Shown: piece by piece, positions 34,501 through 46,500 of the stretch
Layout of the letters: each line of letters opens with the position of its first letter
Numbering within the stretch: position 1 is the stretch's first letter
The notes under the pieces: generated by a model
The model's database searches: none
Told to the model about the DNA's origin: nothing
Seen by the model: the letters and a program-made list of their open reading frames with translations, nothing else
From: Alentia gelatinosa
Taxonomy: Eukaryota; Annelida; Polychaeta; Phyllodocida; Polynoidae
Assembly: GCA_950022655.1 (NCBI GenBank)
Contig: OX465584.1
Coordinates: forward strand, 58,934,335 to 58,998,334
DNA: 64,000 nucleotides
Direction: 5' to 3'
Position numbers and translations under genes: made by a program

Positions 34501-37500
34501 AAACTGTATTGTGTTCAGCATTTTTAATTTTGTGACTTTTTGGTAGACAGTTATACACAAATTCTTATCAAATTGAACTTGGTTTTGATACTTTTTGCAG
34601 TTTCCATATGAGAATAGCCTTATGAGAGTCGGCGAAGATCTGTTTTTCTATGCACATGTATTGTTATAAGTCATTATCACAATGCTAATAGGATATATTA
34701 CTTAAATTTTGAAGTAGAATAGTTCTCATATTTTCAAGTGTAGTAACTAACCAGGTAGTGAAATATTCGTTCATAATATTGTGGGGGGGGGGGGGGGGGG
34801 GCACCTTAATTGCCTGTTCATAAAGACACAAAAAAGGTGGGGGAGCTTGATATCACGTGTATAGAAATAAAATCTTGAGGTTTGTTAATGTTCTAGAGCC
34901 CCGGGGGAGTAAGAGGAGGGGTTTGTACAAGCAAGATCAAACTTTTTTCATTTTTTTTATGCGCTTTGTTTTCATATTGCCATATCTATAAAGATGTTTT
35001 CTGTCTAAACATTACACACATATAGCAGCCGAGATGCCCTTAGTCCTGACGAAAAGAAGGCTTCAACATTCAGAAAAACCCGAGGGTGAGAAGTCTTACT
35101 GACCTGCAGCGAATGCAACTACTTTGAAACTTAAGTTCTCGTACTCTAGATCTCTATAGCCATTGAACACCAACCGAAATACCGCATGTTTCTTTTTATT
35201 CTACCCCTTAAAAAAATGCCAAAGGCTTAACATTTTGTAACTGAATTTAATGGGGCATGGTATAAAATGTTTTTATGCAACTATTCATTCAATCTAAATT
35301 TAGTGAATATGGGGTAGGATAAATACTAAATAGCCATTCGGTGAGAATCAATTTGGAATTAAGCAACTTGGTCTGTACTGCTTCCGTCTTTGTTCGTCTA
35401 CCACCTCAGGAAGATCACTAGGTGTACGGTCCTTGTTGTATAATGCAAATTCATGCTCACCTTGGGCCGTTTCTACTAAGTATTCATTTCAAGTATTGTC
35501 TTCAGTTTAATTCACTCAGAGCCGTAAGTTAAGTACTAGACTGTACCAATATTAAACATGAACACCAATATAACCTACATCTGAAACAAAAAATGTGTTC
35601 ACACTATCTAATACATCAGTTAGCCATGCAGGTTAGTGATTAATGGGAGATTTGTGTTTATCTTTGTAGTATACTTAATAAGCTCACCCCGGAGAAGTTT
35701 GATAAGTTGAGCTTGGAACTACTGAATGTCGGCATAGACTCGCAGATAATCCTCAAAGGTATAATCCTACTGGTAAGTCAATGTTTCTTCTCTTCCTATG
35801 GCAGTTTTCAGCAGCTGAATTTAATGGGACGTGGTATAAAAGATTTTTGTGCAACTATTCATTCAATTTAAATTTAGTGAATATGGGGTGGCATAAATAC
35901 TAGATAGCCCTTTATTTACAGTATATAAAATTCGGTTTCCTAACATTAAACAGAGTATTGATTGAGACTTCTTCATGGTAATTGTGATTTGAAACCCTAA
36001 TTCCAACGCTGTGGTCGACAATGAGTTTTCTCGGTCTCTTTGAGGCGGCATATTTCACAAGAAAATTATCCACATTTTTTCTGATCCCAACTGATATCCC
36101 TTTTAACGAAATACACATAGCAATGCTTCAGTGTTGAAGTTTTTCTTTGTAATGGTTAGAAATAAAGTGAGGACAGAGGTGCCAGTTTTGCTGTTATTTC
36201 TGCCTCCATTTTTTTCTTTTTAGTATTTCAGATCATCATCATTTTCGATGCAAAGATTCAATATATTCATTATCGATATAATTAGTGGATATAAGCAGAA
36301 TTCTGAATTTTTTCTGGCTCTTTTTGGAGACCTCACTGGCATCCCTAAGCTAATTTTGTGTATTAGACGGAAACTTTCCGGTGGGAATAAGTCAAAGTTA
36401 CGAGGTAAGGCTTGGAAAAATAGCAGCGGGCAGTAATTTTTCCAAGCCAAGTAACTTTGACTTATTTCCACCGGTATGTGTACCTATTCCTATATACCTT
36501 CAATTGTCGGCTAATATCAATAAAAACCGAACGTCTCTGAACGTCAACCTGGGCAGTTAACAAGTTATTCCACCCCAACAGCGTTAGGTAATCATAGGTT
36601 GTTCGCTCATAGGTATATACACAATATTACCATGATTGTGATCTGAGTGGCCATATTCTCCGCGTAGTTGACGCGTAGTAATACTCCGAGTGATAGCGAG
36701 GAGCATTGCGTAGTGTCAAATACAAGGAGAATACGGCTACACAGATCGAAATCATGGTAATGTATTTATTACTCACCTTTCAAGTAATTATTAGGGAAAA
36801 AAACTTGTAAATAATTAGAAATTCGGCCCAAGTGCCGTGCATTGTTTATATAAATTCGTTCCTATAATGCCCGTCAGGTGGCCCATAAAGCCGTATTCTC
36901 CTAGGAGATTCCGGAGGTCCGTATTCTACTCAGTAGTGATCTGGAGTCTCCATAGGCTTAGTATGGAGACTCCGTATTAGGTGGGTAATAAATAAGAATA
37001 TGGCATGTTTTTGGTGAGCTCTGTGTTGGTAATATGGAGAAACCAAACAAGAGGTAGTCGTGTTGTTGTTTATTGCACGATGGCAAGATCGCGTATTACT
37101 GCGCGAGGCAAAGCCGAGAGCAGTAATACGCGATCTTGCCGGAGTGCAATGAACAATAACACAACTAACTTGAGTTTGGTTTAGAATTTATTCTACCCCG
37201 CCCATCTAAATTACTTCTACATTAACAGATGACGTCATTTGTCAAGTGTATCCCACTAGGGCGATATTTTTCATTTTTCTGAACTCCAGACCGAATACAG
37301 TGACCCAATGTTAAGCCTATGGAGTTTTTTATTAGGGGTAGGATAATGCTCACTGTAGTAGACTACTGTAGCATACACTGACCTGATTGTGGTACTGATT
37401 GGTTTTTGTAGATATTTGAGAAGGCTCTTGATGAGAAGGCGTACAGTTCGCTCTATGCACAACTGTGTCACCGATTATGTGAGGACGCACCAAATTTCGA

Positions 37501-40500
37501 ACCTTCCACTTCTAACATCACAGTAAGTACTTTCTCCTGTCGCTTCTTATTCTTCTCGAAGTAAATGGGGGTGGGGAAGTAGCACTGGACTTGTAATCCC
37601 AAAGTTGTAAGACTTTGTGGGTTCGAGTCCCAATGCAGCCACTCTTCTCTTTTACCCACAGCAGTGGTAGATTTACTGCTATATCAAAGGCCAATCCTTC
37701 TCATACCATGTCTCTGTGGTGTGTGCATCCACCTTTCCCCTTCATCCCCAGCAGTTGTAGATTTACTGCTATATCAAAGGCCAATCCTTCTCATACCATG
37801 TCTATGTGGTGTGGTGTACAGCCACCTTTCTCCTTCATCCCCAGCAGTGGTAGATTTATTGCTATATCAAAGGCCAATCCTTCTCATACCATGTCTATGT
37901 GGTGTGGAAACTAAAAGAACTCTCACCTCGGTAAATGTGTAGGGGTAAGATTTCTACTTAAATTCATTACATAGATTCGATCACCATCAAACCCAAAATA
38001 AGATTAATAGAACATCTTGAACGTTAAATTTTACAAACAACAACAACCACCTTGAAGTAAGTCTACAAATGTAAAAAAAACCTTTAATCTATATACCCTG
38101 GGACGTTAAACCACAAACAAACAATCTCCGTAGCATTACAAGAATTATATTGAATCATTTACTCAAAGTTCCCATCTGTACTATGATAGGGAATTCTGTA
38201 CGACACTGTAACATCCATTCAGTTTTCCCGAGGCATGACTGGTTTCTGAAAAGAGCTACTTTAGTTTATGGTCTTGTCTTAACATTGTTGTATGAAATGG
38301 GAATTTTATCTTTTTGTATCTCACTTCAGACATTCCGACGACTGTTACTGAACAAATGCCAAGATGAATTTGAAAACCGATCACGAGCAACGGAAGGTGA
38401 GTTTGTCTTGGTTTTGAGAAATTTGTGATGGGAATGTCCAGAAATGAATATTTTGTATAGGATGCAACTCATGAGCCATCATAACATTCAGATCACGGAA
38501 CGCCTCAGACTATAGAAAAGCTGCTATCCATAAAGTACGTACACTTTAATTGAGGAGAGGGGGAGGGGTGGTAAAACGTTTTGCAAATTTTGCATATGCC
38601 CCTTCTTTGTTCTATTGCGAACAAAATTGGGAGGAGTGGGGGTCCAAAATTTCAAAAATTCTGCTTGTAACATACTTTATCGAAGGTCCCTCATACACTC
38701 CCATTATTGTGGCTGTTTCTAAATTTATTTGGTCACATTTCCAGTATTTAACATTGGAAATTATGATCCAAGTTCTCACTTTGTAAAGACTGATAACTAC
38801 AATAGAACCCCTCCTAAGGGACACCTCGTGTAAGGGTACACCATTCGTGAGGTGGTAGCCAAGCATAGGCTGCGGCAATGGTCGGTGACCCCTTATGCAG
38901 GGTTCTACTGTAGTTCTATTGAGTCGCCCATCACTTTGTAAGCAGCAGGAAAGGACCGTTGAAATACCATTATGTACGAGTTGTCTGTATTGTATATTTT
39001 GTGTCGTTGACTTTTCAGCGTATGACAAAGATGGACCCCTCACGCCAGAAGAAGAAGAACAGCTGGCAATTGCCAAGCGCAAGATGCTGGGAAACATCAA
39101 GTTCATTGGTGAGTTAATAGCTCCAGCTTCCTTAAGCCAGAGATGGTGGCTGTCCACTTTCTCCTTGGTCCTTACATGCTCTACGGTTCCCTGGGACGTT
39201 AAACCATAAGCAAACGCTTTCACTTTACCAAGGACATCCATGTTTTTCCTTTTCAGTATATAAGATTTGTTTTCTTTGTGTAAAACAAAGATATTAGATT
39301 TAATTGAGCCTACTATTCATAGAGATAAAACAGTGAGTTGATCCTCTACACAGACCCAGAACCCAATGTCAGTAACCGGCACAAATGTTTTCTTGATCTC
39401 TCTGAGGCAGAAAATTCCATCTGGGAAATATTTCACTTTTTTCTGACTACTATTAGCATCCCTCTTATAATAAGGGATTATTTGTATCACAGAGACCCCA
39501 TTAGTTTTTGAAAATATTTACTGTGTAATATGAACCTACATTGAAATTACGAATATTTACTAAGTCACTTCATAGTGATTACAAATGTTTACTGTGTACC
39601 ACAGAAACCTTATCGTTATAATTGTTTACTGCGTATCGCAGACACTCCAACATAAATGTAAATTGTGTGCCACAGACACTCCCTCATAATGGGAAATCTC
39701 TACTTTGTATAGCGAACCCTCCATCGTAGCAAATAATTACTGTCTATCAATAAACGCTGTGTATCGCAGACCTGTAATTGTAATAAATGTTTACTGTGTC
39801 GCAGACCCTTCAGCGTAATAAATGTTTACTGTGTCGCAGACCCTTCAGCGTAATAAATGTTTACTGTGTCGCAGACCCTTCAGCGTAATAAATGTTTACT
39901 GTGTCGCAGACCCTCCATCGTAATAATTGTTTACTGTGTCGCAGACCCTCTATCGTAATAATTGTTTACTGTGTCGCAGACCCTCCACCATAGTTAATGT
40001 TCACTATGTATCAATTAATGTTTGCCGCATGTCGCAGACCCTCCATCGTAACACGTATGTTTACTGCGTCTCTTCAGGTGAGCTGGGCAAGCTGGAGATG
40101 TTACACGAAGGGATTCTACACAAGTGCATCAAGCAGTTACTGGAGAAGAAAAAACGGGTTGCGGTCAGGGACATGGCAGAGGATCTCGAGTGTTTGTGCC
40201 AGATAATGAAGACTGTAGGCCGACGCCTGGACAATGACCGGGCGAAGGTGAGGCTCGCAGCTTTAGAATTTAGACAAATTGAGAAATTTTGTAACGTCAA
40301 ACTAGACAAGTGTGTATTTAATCAAATAGACTTTACTTAGTGTAAAAATCCCAATTGCAGAGAAGATAAATTTCATTTTTCCAAGGAAATCCTCATTTTC
40401 ATTTCCAGTATATGAAATTCGTTTTTCGTTGTGTAAAACACAGATGATCTAGATTTGGCATCTTTTATTTTCTTGTGTAAAACCAAGACAATAAATTGGG

Positions 40501-43500
40501 TCTCATTCACACCAATAAACAGTAATATAACCCTCCCATACACGCCTATTTCATGGCCAATAACTGTTGTCCATGATTTCCCAGTCTCTCTGAGGCAGTA
40601 AATTCCACATGGAAAATCAGGGAAGCAAGTTTTCAAACATTTTATATACACCGGCAACACTAGAATGCATATAGATTCATAGCCATTCTGTTCCAAAATA
40701 GTGTTATAGATTATTCTCTTTTTTTTTTATAAATCTTTTGAATTTCCGATTTATTCCTCAGTCCCAACTATTATCCCTGAAAAAATATTTCCTATATTTT
40801 GTTCATGACGCCCAACTGTACTTTTTGTCTCGAGGTTTCTGATTTCTGATTCTCATGCTGTGTTGTTTGTGCTGCAGGCCTGGGTTGATCAGTACTTTGC
40901 GCGCATGAACATGTTCATGCATCATCGTGAGCTGCCGTCACGAATCCGCTTCATGCTACAGGATATCATTGAGCTGAGACAGAACAACTGGGCGCCCCGC
41001 AAGAGTATGATGGATAATGGACCCCGAACAATTCGACAAGTTCGGGATGAGGCTGCGAAAGTAAGCCCCTTCGCACAAGTTAGTTACGCAAACTTTTAAA
41101 ATCATTCATGGCACTTTTGTTGAAAAACAATATTTTTTTACTATGAAAACATAGGAAAATCTATTTCAGACTGAAATCTTCTAATTTTCTATATGCCGCT
41201 TTCATAGAACCTGTATAATACATGGACATTCCTCAGATTTTTCCGGATTTCTATACTTTCTACCTACTCTAGTTGACAAAATTGGGGCAGCACATGGTGG
41301 TCAAAACCCTCATGGCTTGTTATAAAATCAATAATTTGACGAAATTTCTTTTTTTTGAAAAGGACACTTTTTTTCTGGGTTGATACCAGAATTTCACAAA
41401 AAAATAGCTTAAGATACACACCCCGACCAGGTTTTCTGGTATTTTTGGTATTTTTCCAATCCCATGCCTTCTATCCCAGAGATGTCAGTTTTCCATTTTT
41501 TTTTCTGTGAAAATCCACTTTTTTCATATTCAGTACATGCAATTTCTTGTCCTTGTGTCTACCAAAGGTAGCATTGGCTTTTGCCTCATTTACGCCATTG
41601 AAACAGTGGTTGAACCTCCACAAAAACCCTCACTTCCATGCCATGGCCAAGAATGGCATATTATCCAAGTTTTCCCAGTCTCTCTTAGGCAGAAAAATCC
41701 ACATTAAAAATTTTCCACTTTTTTCCCCTGGCCCCAACTGACATCCCTGAAAAGGCCAATTTATCAGTTTTTTTTTTTTTTTTTTATTTGAAGCGTTTAT
41801 TCAAACTCTGAACTACAGTCCAGTTCTTCCATTTGAAGAGTGCGGTGCAACCTGTACATTACGAGCATTTTATCATTACCATAAACTGAGGGGGAAAAAA
41901 AAAAAAATAATAATAATACAAGAAATTCACTCAAAATAGCTGAAGATTCTTTTTTCCCGGCCTGGTTTTCCCGTTATCTTTGTTATTTTTCCAATCCCAT
42001 ACCTGTGATGCTAACGAGTCCCGTTTCTCCGTTTAACAGCAGCACAACTACCGCGGTTTCGGCAGCCCGCCTAGCTCGCAGCGGCGCCGGGACGGAGATC
42101 GCAACATTTTTGGCAGTGGACGCTCGAACATGATGGTGATGAATGGAGGAATGGGAGCAGCGAGAGGGGGAGGAATGGCTGACGTCTTTGCCTCGATGCC
42201 AGGCTTTATGGGTGCGTGCTCGCCTTACTTACTGTCAAGTTGAAGGATAATCAACGAAAAAACGGACGAGTTCATGTTAAATGGAGAGATTTTATTGGGA
42301 GTTGTTGTAGATAGAAATAGTGGGCGGAGGGAGGGGGGTCAAATAGAATATTTTGGTTGCAGCGTTCCATCTAAATTTATTAGTTTTTCAGTCAGAACAA
42401 TAAAACCCCGCTTAAGGAGACACCCTCCATTCCGAGGATATTGTCTCCTGAAGTTTGGCGGCCCCTTAAGTGGGGTTAAAATAAAATACGTAAAAATTTC
42501 TGTTCCGAGCAAATTGTCCTTTTAAGTGGGATGTTGAGTAGGGTGGCCCCTGAAGCGAGGTGTCCCAGAAGCGGGGTTTTACTGTATATGTGTAGTATAG
42601 TTTATTATAGGATATTTTGACAGTTCTTATAGGGGATGGGGCCTCTAGCCTCTTTATTTTCAATAAAATATATCCATATTAATTGATCATCTCATCAAAA
42701 ATGAAACTGCAAATGGTCATTTATGACTGCATTTTTAAAAAGATTTATTTTAACTTCGTCTACACTGATGTAGATGTAGATTAATGTTGGTTTTTAATGT
42801 GGTAGATACTTTCTGTGATTACATCTCTCTGACGTATGGTGTGGTGTTTCAGGCGGTGGGGATTTCCTTTTTAACCTCGTCTACACTGATATAGATGTAG
42901 ATTAATGTTGGTTTTTAATGTGGTAGATACTTTCTGTGATTACGTATCTCTGACGTATGGTGTGGTGTTTCAGGCGGTGGGGTTTTCCTTATTAACCGCG
43001 TCTACACTGATATAGATGTAGATTAATGTTGGTTTTTAAAGTGGTAGATACTTTCTGTGATTACGTATCTCTGACGTATGGTGTGGTGTTTCAGGCGGTG
43101 GGGATTTCCTTTTTAACCTCGTCTACAATGATGTAGATTAATGTTGGTTTTTAATGTGGTAGATAATTTCTGTGATTACATCTCTGACGTATGGCGTGGT
43201 GTTTCAGGCGGTGGGGATTTCCTTTTTAACCGCGTCTACACTGATATAGATGTAGATTGATGTTGGTTTTTAATGTGGTAGATAATTTCTGTGATTACAT
43301 CTCTGACGTATGGTGTGGTGTTTCAGGCGGTGGGGATTTCCTTTTTAACCTCGTCTACACTGATGTAGATTAATGTTGGTTTTTAATGTGGTAGATACTT
43401 TCTGTTGATTACGTATCTCTGACGTATGGCGTGGTGTTTCAGGCGGTGGGGATTTCCTTTTTAACCGCGTCTACACTGATATAGATGTAGATTGATGTTG

Positions 43501-46500
43501 GTTTTTAATGTGGTAGATAATTTCTGTGATTACATCTCTGACGTATGGTGTGGTGTTTCAGGCGGTGGGGACACACTGGGGACAGGACCGGGTGTGATTC
43601 ACGTGGACAACTTCGCACCGAGCTACAACAACCACATGGGCCGACAGAGAGGAGGACAGAACAACCACAGTAAGCCAATTCATCTGCAAAATTAGTGGTT
43701 ATTATGATAATTTATTAATTATAACGACGTGGCAAAAAAAAAAAAAAAAGATAATTTATTAAAACAGGGATGGCAGTTTTTGCACTTTTCCATAGGAGTT
43801 AGCTCAGTGGTTAAGGCACTGGACTTGTAACCCCAAGGTTGTGGGACTTTGTGGGTTGGAGTCCCACTGCAGCCACTCTTCTCCTGCATCCCCAGCAGTG
43901 GTAGATTTACTGCTATATCAAAGGCCAATCCTTCTCATACCATGTCTATGTGGTGTGGAAACTAAAAGAACTCTCACCTCGGTAAATGTGTAGGGGTGAC
44001 ATTTCTACCTGAATTTAACGGGTAGATTTGATCACCCTCAAACCCAAAGTAAGTCTAATAGAACATATTGGATGTTAAACTACCCAAACAACAACCATAG
44101 AAATTCTTGTTTGCATTTCCTGTTTAAAGAAATTATTTTTCCCGTATAAAACAAAGATAGTTTAAATTTAGACTCATTTATCCCAATAAAACAGTGATTT
44201 TCACCTCCTCCACACCCTCAGACCTATTCCATGGCCAACATTGATGCGTTTACCACATTTTCTTAGTATCTCTGACATAGTAAATTCTACCAGACAAATA
44301 TTTCCACATCTTTTTTTCCTGACATCCCTGACCTCACGCAAATTAGTGATCATCATTAACAGAGATAGCTTCTTTTCACTCTTTTTGTTTTTTTGGTATA
44401 CAAAATTTTTTTCCTTCGGCAACCCCACGCACGGATGACACCAACACGTTTCCCATGTTTTCTCAGTATTTCCAATGAGCAATTACATGAAGATGTGTAT
44501 GTAAATGGGGATAAGGTTTGTCTTGCCTACCGAGACGTAAAACTACATAAACAAACAAGAAACATTGAACTGATTATTGAACGTGAACTACAAAAACAAA
44601 ATTATTCAGAGATCGCAGCTTTCTGCTTTTCTATGGAAATTCTTATTTTCATTTTCGGTATATAAAATGCTTTTTCCATGTGTTAAATAAAAGATATTAG
44701 TTGAGCCTAATTCACCCTCGTAAAACATTTTAACCTCCTCACACTCCCTCAGCCTCATGCAGACGCGAATATTGATGCGCTTTCCACTCATCTCGGTCTC
44801 TCTGAGGCAGTAAATTCCAACCGAGGCAGTAAATTCCACATGAAAATCACCCCACTTTTTCTTCTGACCCCAACTGACATCCCTGGAATTAAACACTGTT
44901 TTCTATTCTTCTGCAGACTTCCCAGGACAGTTTGGAGGGAGCCGCCGTCTGGATGGAGGTTCCAACCAGAAGCCATTCCATGACCGAGGCAACCAGCAGG
45001 ACCGACCCGACCGTGAGTCACGAGACAGCCGCGACCATCGAGACAACCGTGACAACCGAGACCGTGACCGAGACCGCGACAACCGAGACCGTGACCGAGA
45101 CCGCGACAACCGAGACATCCGAGACAAACCCGACCGAGCCTTCAACAACAGACAACAGAAAGACGGTGAGTCCTGTCTCCATCTATAAATCCATTTTTAG
45201 TATATGCAATTCTTTTTCCCTATATAAAACAGACATAAATATTAATCGAGCCTCATTCACACCAATAGACCGTGGTTTGATCCTCCCCCACAGACCCCCA
45301 GCAGTGGTAGATTTACTGCTATAACAAAGGCCATCCTTCTCATACCATGTCTATGTGGTGTGGGAAGTAAAAGAACTCTCACCTCGGTAAATGTGTAGGG
45401 GTGAGATTTCTACCTGAATTCATCACATAGATTCGATCACCACCCTAGCGGTGTAAAACAACCTTGAGAAAGTCTGGAAAGGACCTATAATGGTTGGCTG
45501 GACGTAAAATCAAACCAAACAAACAAACAATTAAGCAAAGAAGTTACAAGTAATAGTATTAACGTAGAAAGAAGTAGGGTACTTTGATAGACACTATTTC
45601 CATAGAAGGGAGGACTCTGTATTTACGGTAATTTAGACCACTCTGCCTGTTACAGAGAAACTTGGCATTAATGGCGCATATAGAGTGTTACGTCATGGTT
45701 TATGTCGAGTTTTAAGGCTGAGGTCGTAAAGTCTCGTAAAGTCTCGTACAGCGGTGTTTAGTCAGTTCCGGGTGTTCCTAGACGTTCCCAGAAGTCCGTG
45801 TTTTCTGTGGACGTCCGGGTTCGCAGTGCGCATGTGCAGTAAATCAGATTTATCGAATGGTTAGTTTACTACAGATGTGCTTGGGAGGATGACTGGGTTC
45901 ATCAGTGGAGTGCTGTTTCTATGACGTGATTATCTGGTCTTTGTTCCAGTACAGTGCAGTATCTCACTGTAATAAAATTACTAACACTTATATCGCTGTG
46001 ATATCAAACTGGACGTTGAAATGATATTCAACAAACAGTTGAAGTGATATTCAACAAAGAAGAAAGAATTTTTTTGGTGCGCGTTTTCGTTTCTGAATTA
46101 TCATAATACATGTACAGAAAGAAATTAGGTATGCGATGATGCGATGTGATGACAGCCTCAACTTTATGATAAAACCTACATAGACCTATTCATTAAATGT
46201 TGTGTATTTTTTATGACTGTATGACAAAACCCACATAGACCTATTCTTCAAGGTTTGCGTACTCTTTTAATCGTTGACAGCCTCGACTGTTTTTCAGATA
46301 CAATAATTCTTCAATCGTTGTGTATATTTTCTATCATTCACAGCCTCTTCTGTATGATATAAAATCCGACATAGACCTAGTTTTAAACCGCTGTGTATAT
46401 ATTTTATCGTTGACGGTCTTGACTGTATGATACAAACCCACATGGACCTATTCTATAACCGTTATATATATTTTTTATCGTTCACAGCCTTCACTGTGTA

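Noticed and set aside
35029..35085. Exon 3' as the constitutive exon and exon 3 as the spare
   Set aside because: Exon 3 has the longer conserved match (including WIPP) and closer residues to vertebrate DAP5.
37615..37942. Repetitive 90-100-codon open frames
   Set aside because: Produced by the triplicated SINE segment.
39084..39086. AUG at codon 179 as the eIF4G2 start
   Set aside because: It would delete the first half of MIF4G although upstream exons 3-7 are strongly conserved in protein sequence.
39780..40070. Regularly spaced identical repeats that could suggest a CRISPR array
   Set aside because: The unit is continuous without unique spacers, lies in an intron of a spliced eukaryotic gene and has no cas genes.
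43796..43870. Functional tRNA-Thr gene
   Set aside because: No complete cloverleaf or acceptor stem; it is the head of a SINE with target duplications.
44903..45324. Open frames rich in SR or TET repeats on both strands at exon 12
   Set aside because: Alternative readings of the Arg-Asp repeat; the phase-consistent eIF4G2 frame explains the sequence.
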